Source: an uncultured Mailhella sp.
GTDB lineage: Bacteria; Desulfobacterota; Desulfovibrionia; Desulfovibrionales; Desulfovibrionaceae
Direction: 5' to 3'
Length of the DNA: 64,000 bases
Assembly: GCF_963931295.1 (NCBI RefSeq)
Contig: NZ_OZ007001.1
Location: 124,001 to 188,000 of the forward strand
Part shown: piece after piece, positions 25,523 through 33,644 of the stretch
Numbering within the stretch: position 1 is the first letter of the stretch
How the letters are laid out: each line of letters starts with the position of its first letter
Made by a program: the position numbers and the translations under genes
The notes under the pieces: model-generated
What the model saw: only the letters and a program-made list of their open reading frames with translations
The model's database searches: none
What the model was told of the DNA's origin: nothing

Positions 25523-26196
25523 CCGTTATCCTCTTCCAGAGGCATGAGTTCGCTTGCGCCGTCCGTCGCTTCTCTGAGCGCCTCGCGGCAGGGTTCCACA
25601 AGATCTTCGGGCATCTCCAGGGTAAAGAGTCCACGCGCGCCGAAGTCCTCCTCCACCACGCGCGCCTGAAAGCGCGGCAGCAGCCGGTAAAACCGGTCCG
25701 CGTGGGCGTAGTCCACTTCCACCATCGCCTGCGCGAGCACCTTTTTTTCCGTCACCGGCAAAAGCAAAAGCGCCTGCTTCACGCCGTTCTGATACGCGCG
25801 CGTCAGGCCGCCCGTGCCCAGCTTGATCCCCCCGAAATAGCGCGTGGTCACGGCCGCAAGCTCGCCTACGCCCCCGTACAGAAGCTGCGCAAGCATGGGA
25901 CGGCCCGCCGTGCCGTGGGGTTCGCCGTCGTCGCTCTGCCCCACCTGCGCCGTGTCGCCCGGACGCCCCGCGGCGTAGGCCCAGCAGTGATGCCTCGCGT
26001 CGGGAAACTCCCGGCGCACGCTCTCCACAAAGCTGAGCGCGCGCTCCCGGCTGTCGGCCCGCGCAAGCGTGGTAATGAAGCGGCTGCGCTTGATCTCCTC
26101 TTCAAAGCGCACGCAACATGCTTCTTTTCCGCCCGGACGCGTCAAAAGCGCCGCGTCGAACAGCGGCAGATCGGGGACCTTGTAGGAGACTGCCAT
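25519..26196 (-). CDS. YigZ/IMPACT family protein
   Basis: 225 residues, the usual length. The signature GEPHGTAGRPML followed by TRYFGGIKLGTGGLTRAY is characteristic of the UPF0029/IMPACT N-terminal domain; a C-terminal ferredoxin-like region follows. The family function is unsettled, with links to translation control and proline metabolism. First gene of the yigZ-ansA-ppi group, overlapping ansA by 4 bases. It is divergent from rubrerythrin across a 174-base AT-rich promoter region. Confidence 0.92.
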   Translation of the reverse strand: MAVSYKVPDLPLFDAALLTRPGGKEACCVRFEEEIKRSRFITTLARADSRERALSFVESVRREFPDARHHCWAYAAGRPGDTAQVGQSDDGEPHGTAGRPMLAQLLYGGVGELAAVTTRYFGGIKLGTGGLTRAYQNGVKQALLLLPVTEKKVLAQAMVEVDYAHADRFYRLLPRFQARVVEEDFGARGLFTLEMPEDLVEPCREALREATDGASELMPLEEDNG

Positions 26197-26265
26197 AAAA
26201 AACCTTTATTATCATATGGTTATAAAAAAAGACAAAAAAATAACCGCCGCCTTGCAAGAAAACAC

Positions 26266-26294
26266 TTTACAAAGGCGGAACTCTGTCCTAAATA
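26266..26294 (+). promoter_or_regulatory. Sigma-70 promoter of rubrerythrin
   Basis: TTTACA (26266-26271), exactly 17 bases, then TAAATA (26289-26294). Start of transcription is expected near 26301. Confidence 0.7.
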
Positions 26295-26298
26295 AGAA

Positions 26299-26318
26299 TT
26301 GTTCCTACTAAGGAACAA
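26299..26318. promoter_or_regulatory. Perfect palindrome over the rubrerythrin transcription start
   Basis: TTGTTCCT (26299-26306) and AGGAACAA (26311-26318) around ACTA. Its position just past the -10 box fits a repressor operator. It is not a canonical PerR, Fur or Rex site as known to me. It could also form an mRNA 5' hairpin. Confidence 0.55.
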
Positions 26319-26370
26319 CACAGCAAAACAAACAAAGCAACGTCAACGTTTTTTCGCACAAGGAGTCGTT

Positions 26371-26862
26371 ATGAGCAAGACCTATGAAAACCTGATGGAA
26401 GCGTTCGCCGGCGAATCTCAGGCCAACCGCAAGTACCTCGCCTTTGCCGCCCAGGCCGAAAAGGAAGGCTGCAAGCAGGCCGCCAAGCTGTTCCGCGCCG
26501 CCGCCGAAGCCGAAACCATCCATGCGCTTGCCCATTTCCGCAACGCCAAGGAAGTGAAGAGCACCGCCGAAAACCTTCAGGCCGCCATTGCCGGCGAAAC
26601 CCATGAATGCGTGAACATGTATCCCGGCATGATCCTCGACGCCAGAAATGAAGAGGAAATGGCCGTGGCCAAGTACCTCGACATGGTCTGCAAGGTGGAA
26701 GGCGTTCACGCCGAACTCTACAAGGACGTGTCCAAGGATCCCACCACCGAGGCCGAAGACTACTACATCTGCCCCGTGTGCGGCTTCATCAGCAAGGGCA
26801 AGTTTGAAGGCAAGTGCCCCGTGTGCGGCGCTTCCGGCGACAAGTTCTACACCGTGAAGTAA
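26371..26862 (+). CDS. rbr: Rubrerythrin
   Basis: 163 residues. The ATG follows AAGGAG (26360-26365). A ferritin-like di-iron domain comes first (AFAGESQANRKYLAFA, AEAETIHALAHF, AGETHE), and a C-terminal rubredoxin-like domain has CPVC at about 135-138 and CPVC again near 149-152. It is shorter than the classic ~190-residue form but has all ligands. The family reduces hydrogen peroxide in anaerobes using electrons from rubredoxin. Monocistronic, with its own promoter, a palindromic operator candidate and a terminator, suggesting oxidative-stress control (inference). Confidence 0.96.
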   Translation: MSKTYENLMEAFAGESQANRKYLAFAAQAEKEGCKQAAKLFRAAAEAETIHALAHFRNAKEVKSTAENLQAAIAGETHECVNMYPGMILDARNEEEMAVAKYLDMVCKVEGVHAELYKDVSKDPTTEAEDYYICPVCGFISKGKFEGKCPVCGASGDKFYTVK

Positions 26863-26885
26863 CTCTGCCTCACAGAGTCATTCTC

Positions 26886-26915
26886 AGGCCGTCGGCATTC
26901 CGGCGGCCTTTTTTT
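26886..26915 (+). terminator. Intrinsic terminator of rubrerythrin
   Basis: AGGCCGTCGG (26886-26895) pairs with CCGGCGGCCT (26900-26909), one mismatch, then seven T. Confidence 0.9.
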
Positions 26916-27515
26916 GCGCCCGGCTCCGGCGGATCGGCGTCGGACGCAGGGTATCCGACGAAGCGCCCCCCTTGAAATGCTCGAAGCATCCTTCCCCCCG
27001 GGCGGAACGGGGCGTTCGGGGCCGCCTCGACGGGGCGCCAGCCTCCCAGGCGAGCGGGACATCCGTCACTCTTCCCGGCATGCGGATGGTCTTGCGTTCT
27101 GCGCCCCTCACGAAACAAAATTTCCCCGACGCTCCCCGGTCGGAGCCGGCTTGCCCTTTCGCGTGCTCCGCGATGAAGCAACCCGGACAGAGCAGCATGT
27201 GCCTGGCGATGTTGTTTTTTACCGTGCGCCCCGCCCGCCGGAAAGAGGAACTTTTCGTCGCGCGCAGGTCGGAGCCGAAGCGAAATTTCCCCGTTGCGGC
27301 AAGACCTTTTTCCCCGCGCTATCCTGCTTCGGAAAGTTTTTTTCTCCGTCGCCGGGCAGCCGCCCCTGAACATTGTCCATTTCTCTCCCTGCGCGGCGAC
27401 AAAAAAACGCCGTCGCGCGCCTCACTCTTCCGCCCCATCCCCCGATTTTTTGCACGATCCGTTCCCGCGCGCCGTCCTTTTTGCCGCCCCTTCCGCCGAA
27501 CCCGCTCCTTTTTCA
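26916..27515. other. Non-coding spacer with repeated short words
   Basis: About 600 b without a supportable gene. GGTCGGAGCCG occurs twice (about 27151 and 27270), each beside an AAATTTCCCCG word in a different order; CGCGCAGGTCGG recurs in the spacer near 54333. It looks like decayed dispersed repeats. Confidence 0.4.
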
Positions 27516-27544
27516 TTTACAAACACCCCGGATAGGCATAACAA
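27516..27544 (+). promoter_or_regulatory. Putative promoter of the TauE/SafE pair
   Basis: TTTACA (27516-27521), 17 bases, TAACAA (27539-27544), about 29 bases before the first ATG. Confidence 0.55.
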
Positions 27545-27572
27545 TCGACGTTTACGACTTTCCGAGGCGGTC

Positions 27573-28316
27573 ATGGACAACGACATTCTCATCATCGGCG
27601 CGGCCTGGTTCATCGGCGCGTTCATCAACGGACTCACCGGCATGGGCGGCGCGCTCATCGCTCTGCCGCTCATATCCCTGTTTGCGTCCTCCAAGGATGC
27701 CATCGTCGTCAGTATGATCTCCGGCTTTCTCGTCGGACTCATGAGCCTTCTGCTCTACTGGCGCTACATCAATATTAAAGAAGTGCTCGGCTTCTGGCTC
27801 GCGGCCCTGCCCGGCATCTTCCTCGGCGTGTGGACGCTCAAAATCGTCAACATCGCCTGGCTGGAACTTCTTCTCTGCATCCTGCTCGTCATGCACATTA
27901 CCGTGCAGCTCATTCAGGACTGGCTCGGAACCTGCATGGCTCCCAGAGCCGTCATGAAATACGTCTGCGGCATCGGCGCAGGCTTCTTCAGCGGCTCGCT
28001 CGGCGTCAACGGCCCCGTCATGGCCATCTACGCCTCTCTCATGTGCCTGGAAAAAAACAGAGCCCGCGGCTTTTTCACCAGCGCCACCATCGCTTCGTTC
28101 GTGAGCCTTTCCGTGCTCGTCGGCAACGGTCTCGTCACGGACCACGTCATTCACACCGTCTCCTGGGTGGCTCCCGCCGCCGTTACTGGTTTCCTCTGCG
28201 CCTGGCCCTTTGCCAGACGCATCAGGCAGAGCACCTTTCACAACGCCCTGCTCATTCTGCTCGGCGTGGCCGCCGTCTCCCTGTTCTTTCAACTCCTGCC
28301 CTATTTCTCCAGCTGA
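27573..28316 (+). CDS. TauE/SafE family sulfite/organosulfonate exporter, copy 1
   Basis: 247 residues, ATG behind a GAGGCGG site, with about eight hydrophobic segments. GLTGMGGALIALPL (residues 20-33) and the second-half counterpart SGSLGVNGPVMAIYA are the paired motifs of the TauE/SafE (DUF81) family. Members export sulfite, sulfoacetate or related anions, or act in other small-molecule transport; the substrate is not readable here. The next gene is a collinear paralogue 96 bases downstream. Both share a promoter and terminator and probably function together. Confidence 0.92.
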   Translation: MDNDILIIGAAWFIGAFINGLTGMGGALIALPLISLFASSKDAIVVSMISGFLVGLMSLLLYWRYINIKEVLGFWLAALPGIFLGVWTLKIVNIAWLELLLCILLVMHITVQLIQDWLGTCMAPRAVMKYVCGIGAGFFSGSLGVNGPVMAIYASLMCLEKNRARGFFTSATIASFVSLSVLVGNGLVTDHVIHTVSWVAPAAVTGFLCAWPFARRIRQSTFHNALLILLGVAAVSLFFQLLPYFSS

Positions 28317-28412
28317 GATCTTTGCGCGCGTACGCCGGATCCTCCGGCCGCTCAATGACGTCTCCTTTCCTGCATTCGGCTCATTCACTCCCTAAATCCA
28401 TGTGAGACTTCC

Positions 28413-29156
28413 ATGGTCAGCGATCTGTTCATCATCGGCGCAGCGTGGTTCATCGGCGCATTCATCAACGGTCTCACGGGCATGGGCGGCACGCTCATCG
28501 CCCTGCCGCTCATCACGATATTCATTTCATCCAAAAGCATCATTCTCATCAGCTTCATCGCCAGCATCATGGTCGGCCTGATGACTCTGCTGCTCTACTG
28601 GCGCTACATCGACGTCAAGGACGTGCTCGGTTTCTGGATTCCCGCCCTGCCGGGCATCGTCATCGGCGTATGGACGCTCAAAATCGTGGATGTCGAGCTT
28701 CTGGAACTTCTGCTGTGCATCATCATCGTGCTGCACATCACCGTGCAGCTCATTCAGGACTGGCTCGGCACATGCATGGCCCCAAGAGCCGCCATGAAAT
28801 ACATCTGCGGCTTCATTGCGGGATTCTTTGGCGGCTCCATCGGCATCAACGGTCCCATCATGGCCATGTACGCCTCGCTCATGTGTCTGGACAAAAACAA
28901 GGCCCGCGGCTTTTTCACCTCGTCCACCGTGGCTTCGCTCGTCAGTCTCGGCATCGTCATCAGCAACGGACTCATCACCGAAGACATCGTCCGCGCCTCG
29001 TCCTGGGTGGCTCCGGCCGCCGTGCTCGGCTTTCTGTGCGCCTGTCCGCTCGCCAAACGCATCCGGCAGGAAACCTTCCACAACGCTCTGCTCATTCTGC
29101 TCGGCGTGGCCGCCGTCTCGCTGTTCATGCGCGTGCTGCCCTACCTCACGCGCTGA
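28413..29156 (+). CDS. TauE/SafE family sulfite/organosulfonate exporter, copy 2
   Basis: 247 residues, the same length as copy 1 with no gaps needed; by eye about 70% of positions match. The paired motifs are GLTGMGGTLIALPL and GGSIGINGPIMAMYA. Differences cluster in the second and third membrane segments. It arose by tandem duplication. Possible roles are a heteromeric pair or two related substrates (inference). It is followed by a strong terminator. Confidence 0.92.
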   Translation: MVSDLFIIGAAWFIGAFINGLTGMGGTLIALPLITIFISSKSIILISFIASIMVGLMTLLLYWRYIDVKDVLGFWIPALPGIVIGVWTLKIVDVELLELLLCIIIVLHITVQLIQDWLGTCMAPRAAMKYICGFIAGFFGGSIGINGPIMAMYASLMCLDKNKARGFFTSSTVASLVSLGIVISNGLITEDIVRASSWVAPAAVLGFLCACPLAKRIRQETFHNALLILLGVAAVSLFMRVLPYLTR

Positions 29157-29208
29157 CGCTCCGCAACGGCAGTGCCGCTTCTCCCGCCCATCCCTCCATG
29201 ACGCAACG

Positions 29209-29249
29209 GGGCGCAGCCTGCCGCAACGGCAAACTGCGCCCTTTTTTTT
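29209..29249 (+). terminator. Intrinsic terminator of the TauE/SafE pair
   Basis: GGGCGCAG (29209-29216) pairs with CTGCGCCC (29234-29241), then eight T. Confidence 0.9.
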
Positions 29250-29584
29250 GCTGATCCGCTTCGGCTCTCCGTAGGCATCGCCCGAGAATCGCCCGCTCTT
29301 CCGGTCTTCTGCCGCCGGGCTTTCCCCGGTCGCTCCCGCGCTTCGGACGCAGTGCCCCCGGATTTCCCCCCCTGCATCCTGCCGCCGCGCCGTTTCCGCT
29401 CGTTCCCCGTCGCTCTCTGATCGTTCTTCAGTCGTTCCCTGGTCACGCCCCGCCCGTTTATCGCTCCCCTGTCCGTTCATCGGCCTCGCCTGCCTGTTCA
29501 CCGGCGTCGTTCATTGAACATGCGCCGTCCGCTCCCCGGCCGGAGCCTCGCGCACGCCCGGCTTCCGGCAGCTCGACGCGGACG
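29250..29584. other. Non-coding spacer with weak 11-base tandem repeats
   Basis: About 335 b between convergent transcripts. From 29400, four consecutive 10-11 base units of the form TCGTTCCCTGN follow one another (29400-29442), and related words recur to about 29510. No gene seen. Confidence 0.4.
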
Positions 29585-29621
29585 AAAAAGCCCGCGCTCT
29601 GCCGGAAGCAAAAGCGCGGGC
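29585..29621 (-). terminator. Intrinsic terminator of the nad operon
   Basis: On the minus strand GCCCGCGC pairs with GCGCGGGC (29614-29621 and 29590-29597), then five T. It starts 32 bases after nadB. Confidence 0.88.
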
Positions 29622-29653
29622 CTGCGATTCATTCCCTGCGGAACTCTCTGCAA

Positions 29654-31231
29654 CTAATCCTTGCGGTAGTGGCAACCCAGACTCTGCTTGTTGCGCAGTG
29701 CGGCCTGGGTAATGAGGTAGGCCGTCTGGCAGCCGTGGAACAGATGCACCAGCGACTGCGTGAGCGGAGTATGCTTGTAGAAGTCGTGCAGGTGGCTGGA
29801 CAGATCGCGCAGATCGGCAAAAGCGCGGCGCAGCCTGCTTTCGGTGCGAATGATGCCCACATAGTTCCACATGATGTGGCGTATGGTGGCCCAGTCCTGT
29901 GCGATGAGCGCGGGATCGTCGTTGTGCTCGTTGCCGGGATGCTTCCAGTCGGCGATTTCGGCAAAGATACCCGTGTCGAAATGCTCGGAATCCAGACGCG
30001 CGGCGATGTCGTTGCCGGCGGAAATGCCCCAGAGCAGGGCTTCCAGCAGCGAAGTGCTGGCCAGGCGGTTGGCGCCGTGAATGCCAGTGCAGCTGCATTC
30101 GCCCACGGCGTAGAGTCTGTCGAGCGTTGTTCTGCCGCGCAGATCCACCAGAATGCCGCCGCAGAAGTAATGCGCCACGGGCACGATGGGCAGGGGCTGC
30201 GTGCGCATGTCTATGCCGATTTTCTGGCAGCTCTCGAACACCGTGGGGAAGCGGCGGGTTACGTCGCAGTCGAGGGTGGAGCAGTCGAGCAGCATATGAT
30301 TCTCACCGGTGGCCAGCATTTCGCTCACGATGGCCTGAGAAACCACGTCGCGGGGCGCGAGATCGCCGCGGGGATCGTAGCGGCTCACGAAGCGCTCGCC
30401 GTTGCTGTTCACCACGTGCGCGCCCTCGCCGCGCAGGGCCTCGGTAAGCAGGGGAATCTGCTGCGCGTGATTGAACAGACCCGTGGGATGGAACTGCATG
30501 AATTCCATGTTGGCCAGACGCACGCCCGCGCGGTGCGCCATGCTGATGCCCGAACCCGTGGCCCACGGATTGTTCGTGGAATACAGATACACCTGTCCCA
30601 CGCCGCCCGTGGCGAGCACGGTGTTTTCGGCGAGATGAAGTTCCACTTCCTGCGTGGCCTCGTTGAAGGCGTAGGCGCCGAGGCAGCGGTTGGTGAGCTG
30701 ATAGTGGCAGGCCGTGGAGCAGGCGTGATGTTCGGTGGTCACGAGGTCCACGGCGGAGCGGCCGCCGAGCACGGTGATGTTCGGATGAGCGGCCACGGCG
30801 GCGTGAATGTGCTCGATGATGCTGCGGCCCGTGTAGTCCGCGCAGTGGGCGATGCGGGGCACGGCGTGCCCGCCTTCGAGGGTCATGTCCCACTTGCCGG
30901 AGGCGTTGCGGTCGAAGGGCACGTGGAGCTTGTCGATGAGCATGCTCTGCACGGCCTCGCCGCCGTGTTCGGCGAGAAAGCGCACGGCTTCGTCGTAGTT
31001 GTAGTCGTGACCGGCCACGAACATGTCGTGCTCAAGGGATTTCTGATCTTCCGGATCGGTGGAGAACACGATGCCGCCCTGAGCCATGATGGAATTGCCG
31101 CCGTCCAGCTCCTCGGTAGGCATGAGGAGATGCACGTCGAATCCCTTGTCGGCCATGGTGAGCGCGGCCGCGCACCCGGCGAGGCCCGAGCCTATGACAA
31201 GTACCTGAGAACGATAACGTAATGCATTCAT
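29654..31231 (-). CDS. nadB: L-aspartate oxidase
   Basis: 525 residues, usual length. The ATG at 31231 is where similarity begins (MNALRYRSQVLVIGSGLAG); an open extension upstream is not coding. VIGSGLAGCAAAL is the FAD dinucleotide loop, GGNSIMAQGG the second flavin contact, QFHPTG and GECSCTGIHGANRLASTSLLE the substrate and flavin motifs of NadB. It oxidises aspartate to iminoaspartate, which NadA consumes. Last gene of nadC-nadA-nadB, 192 bases behind nadA, a gap that holds a palindrome. Confidence 0.96.
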   Translation of the reverse strand: MNALRYRSQVLVIGSGLAGCAAALTMADKGFDVHLLMPTEELDGGNSIMAQGGIVFSTDPEDQKSLEHDMFVAGHDYNYDEAVRFLAEHGGEAVQSMLIDKLHVPFDRNASGKWDMTLEGGHAVPRIAHCADYTGRSIIEHIHAAVAAHPNITVLGGRSAVDLVTTEHHACSTACHYQLTNRCLGAYAFNEATQEVELHLAENTVLATGGVGQVYLYSTNNPWATGSGISMAHRAGVRLANMEFMQFHPTGLFNHAQQIPLLTEALRGEGAHVVNSNGERFVSRYDPRGDLAPRDVVSQAIVSEMLATGENHMLLDCSTLDCDVTRRFPTVFESCQKIGIDMRTQPLPIVPVAHYFCGGILVDLRGRTTLDRLYAVGECSCTGIHGANRLASTSLLEALLWGISAGNDIAARLDSEHFDTGIFAEIADWKHPGNEHNDDPALIAQDWATIRHIMWNYVGIIRTESRLRRAFADLRDLSSHLHDFYKHTPLTQSLVHLFHGCQTAYLITQAALRNKQSLGCHYRKD

Positions 31232-31272
31232 ATAGCGACGCCTGAACTGCGGCAGAACCCGCAGCAGCGATT

Positions 31273-31290
31273 GGATACGGAACCGTATCC
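31273..31290. promoter_or_regulatory. Palindrome in the nadA-nadB gap
   Basis: GGATACGG (31273-31280) and CCGTATCC (31283-31290) around AA, an 8-bp perfect stem. It lies 42 bases upstream of the nadB ATG. Candidate operator or mRNA hairpin; no T-run follows. Confidence 0.45.
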
Positions 31291-31423
31291 GTTGGAGGGT
31301 CGTGCGTCCGACCGGAACGTCGATCTGCGGCGCGGCCGCAGGCCCCCTTTCATGCCCGGGGCGCAACGGATTCCGCCGGACCAAAAGCCCCGGAACACGT
31401 CGCGCCCTTTGCCGCAAACCGGA

Positions 31424-32482
31424 CTAGCGGCAGACCTCAAGCATGCGTACCAGTGACTCGCGGGCCGGAGCCTTGAGGGCTTCGTCCACAAAAACTTCGC
31501 CCCTGCCTTCGTCCAGCCCTTCCAGGGTGGCCAGCAGTCTTTCGGCGGTCACCTTTTCCATATCGGCGCAGGTGGCCTGTGCGAGAGGTATGATGTTGAT
31601 GCGGTCGGCGTATTTTTCCATGAGTCGGCGCACCAGATGGAATTCCGTGCCGATGCACAGGGCGGATTCCTTTCCTTCGGCGGCGGCCTTTTCGGCTTCC
31701 TTGATGAGGTAGGCGGTGGAACCTGCGCCGTCGCAGCGCTCCACCACTTCGGGAGAGCATTCGGGATGCACGAGCACGCGGCAGCCCGGGAAGTGACTGT
31801 GGAAGGCATCCACCATGTCGGGCTTCATGAGCGATTCGTGAATGGGGCAGCAGCCGGGCCAGAGCAGCAGCCGGGCCGAGCGGGCCTCATCGCTGTCGAG
31901 GTTGTCGCGGGAAAGATCGAGCAGGCACTGCTCTTTTGCGGGAATGCCGAGCGTGCGCGCGGTGTTGCGGCCGAGGTTGCGGTCGGGCAGAAAGAGCACG
32001 GCGTCGCCCTGTCTGAGGGCCCATTCCAGCATGACCTTCGCGTTGGAAGAGGTGCACACCGCACCGCCGAAGCGTCCCACCACGGCCTTCACCGCCAGCG
32101 AGGAATTCACGTACGCCAGCGGAACCACGCGTCTGCCGGAAGCCGTCAGTCTTTCGAGGGCGCGTTCCACGTCTTCGGCGCGGGCCATGCGGGCCATGGC
32201 GCAGTCGGCCTCGTGATCGGGCAGGAACACGCGCTGCCCGGGCCGGGCCAGCAGACAGGCGGATTCCGCCATGAAGTACACCCCGCAGAACACGATGTTG
32301 CGGGCTTCGATGTCGGGAATGCGGCGGGCCAGCTCCAGCGAGTCGCCCACGATGTCCACGTGACGGACCACCTCGTCGGACTGATAATGGTGTCCGAGAA
32401 TGACGAGATCGTCGCCGAAACGCTTCCTGAGCTCTTCGATGCGGGAATCGGTCGAGCCCGGAACGTATGCCTTGTTATCCAT
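31424..32482 (-). CDS. nadA: Quinolinate synthase
   Basis: 352 residues. ILGHHYQSDEVV (28-39) and the repeated motifs FCGVYFMAESA, LPDHEADCAMA, NSSLAVKAVVG, VCTSSNAKVML and LVHPECSPEVV are characteristic of NadA. Cysteines in FCGVYF, WPGCCPIHE and QATCADM are candidates for the three ligands of its oxygen-sensitive 4Fe-4S cluster. It condenses iminoaspartate with dihydroxyacetone phosphate to quinolinate. It is 47 bases from the nadC stop; that gap contains a hairpin (32495-32523, ACCGTG...CACGGT). Confidence 0.96.
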   Translation of the reverse strand: MDNKAYVPGSTDSRIEELRKRFGDDLVILGHHYQSDEVVRHVDIVGDSLELARRIPDIEARNIVFCGVYFMAESACLLARPGQRVFLPDHEADCAMARMARAEDVERALERLTASGRRVVPLAYVNSSLAVKAVVGRFGGAVCTSSNAKVMLEWALRQGDAVLFLPDRNLGRNTARTLGIPAKEQCLLDLSRDNLDSDEARSARLLLWPGCCPIHESLMKPDMVDAFHSHFPGCRVLVHPECSPEVVERCDGAGSTAYLIKEAEKAAAEGKESALCIGTEFHLVRRLMEKYADRINIIPLAQATCADMEKVTAERLLATLEGLDEGRGEVFVDEALKAPARESLVRMLEVCR

Positions 32483-32529
32483 AAAAACCTCATGACCGTG
32501 TTCCGGAGCGATTCCGGCACGGTGCAGAA

Positions 32530-33516
32530 TCAGCGGTTGCCGCGCTCCATCTTCATGCTGAAGTCAGCCGAAGGCGCGGAATGGGTGATGCGGCCCACGG
32601 AAATGAAATCCGCCGGGCGCTCGCGGCAGGAGAGCGCCAGTTCCCGAATGGTGTCCAGCGTTACGCCGCCGCTTATCTCGGCCTCAATGTCGCGCGGAAT
32701 CAGGGGAAGCACTTCGGCAAGCTGCTGCGGCCCCATGTTGTCGAGCAGAATGCGCTCCGGGCGGCAGGCCACCGCTTCGCGCACTTCGGCCTCGTTGCGG
32801 CACTCCACCTCGATGGGCGGACAGGGATTGTAGCGGTTGCGCAGCGCTTCCACGGCTCCCGTGATGGAGCCTGCCGCGTCGATGTGATTGTCCTTGATCA
32901 TCAGCATGTCGGCAAGGTTCATGCGATGGTTGCAGCCTCCCGCCATGCGGACCGCGTATTTTTCCAGATACCGGTGTCCGGGCAGGGTTTTGCGCGTGTC
33001 GAGCAGGCGCACGCCCGTGCCTTCGAGCTTTTCCACGTAGGCGCGGGTGAGATCGGCCACGCCGGAAAGATGCGTCATCAGGTTGAGGATCACGCGCTCG
33101 GCCTTGAGCAGCTGAATGGTGTTGCCGTGCAGGCGCGCCACCACGGTGCCGTTTTCCACGAGACTGCCTTCCTCGACCTCGGCGCTCCACGACGCGGGAT
33201 CCATGCCGATGACGGAAAGCACCAGACTGATGAGCGGCAATCCCACCACAAGAGTGCGCTGCTTGGCCACGATGTAGGCCCGCGCCTCTTCTTCCGGCGG
33301 AAAGATGCCGAGACTCGTCAGATCGGGACCGTCTTCCTCAAGCGCCAGACAGATGAGATCGGCGGCAAAGGCGCAGGCCGTCTCGGAAAGCGCCGCCGCG
33401 GTGTCGGCGGGAATGACGAAGGGAGGATCCACATGAAGCGCAGCAAAGCCCTGTCCGCTCATATTGGAGCTTGCTCCTGCGGCCCGGGCATGATATTCAA
33501 TAGCGTCTTTGGACAT
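32530..33516 (-). CDS. nadC: Nicotinate-nucleotide pyrophosphorylase (carboxylating)
   Basis: 328 residues. The ATG at 33516 is chosen because AGAGG lies 4 bases before it; an ATG 19 codons upstream is in the promoter leader. LLDTRKTLPGHRYLEKYAVRMAG in two blocks, CNHRMNLADMLMIKDNH and EISGGV are the NadC phosphoribosyl and substrate motifs. It converts quinolinate and PRPP to nicotinate mononucleotide. First gene of nadC-nadA-nadB, divergent from mgtE. A somewhat long N-terminus (about 35 residues before the family core) is seen. Confidence 0.95.
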   Translation of the reverse strand: MSKDAIEYHARAAGASSNMSGQGFAALHVDPPFVIPADTAAALSETACAFAADLICLALEEDGPDLTSLGIFPPEEEARAYIVAKQRTLVVGLPLISLVLSVIGMDPASWSAEVEEGSLVENGTVVARLHGNTIQLLKAERVILNLMTHLSGVADLTRAYVEKLEGTGVRLLDTRKTLPGHRYLEKYAVRMAGGCNHRMNLADMLMIKDNHIDAAGSITGAVEALRNRYNPCPPIEVECRNEAEVREAVACRPERILLDNMGPQQLAEVLPLIPRDIEAEISGGVTLDTIRELALSCRERPADFISVGRITHSAPSADFSMKMERGNR

Positions 33517-33591
33517 GTCCGCCTCTTTATTTCTTCCTCTGCGGGACTGTGTCCCGAAGGAGAGTTTCTCCACAAAATGGTGTGAAGTAAC

Positions 33592-33620
33592 AGGCTAGGC
33601 GACCTCTCTCGATTCGTCAA
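33592..33620 (-). promoter_or_regulatory. Putative promoter of the nad operon
   Basis: On the minus strand TTGACG (33615-33620), 17 bases, TAGCCT (33592-33597). Transcription would begin near 33586, about 70 bases before nadC. Confidence 0.55.
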
Positions 33621-33644
33621 GTGTGTTTGGGGAGAATACAGGAT

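Noticed and set aside
29400..29510. CRISPR-like array
   Set aside because: Units are only about 11 bases, imperfect and contiguous, with no spacers and no cas genes in the window.
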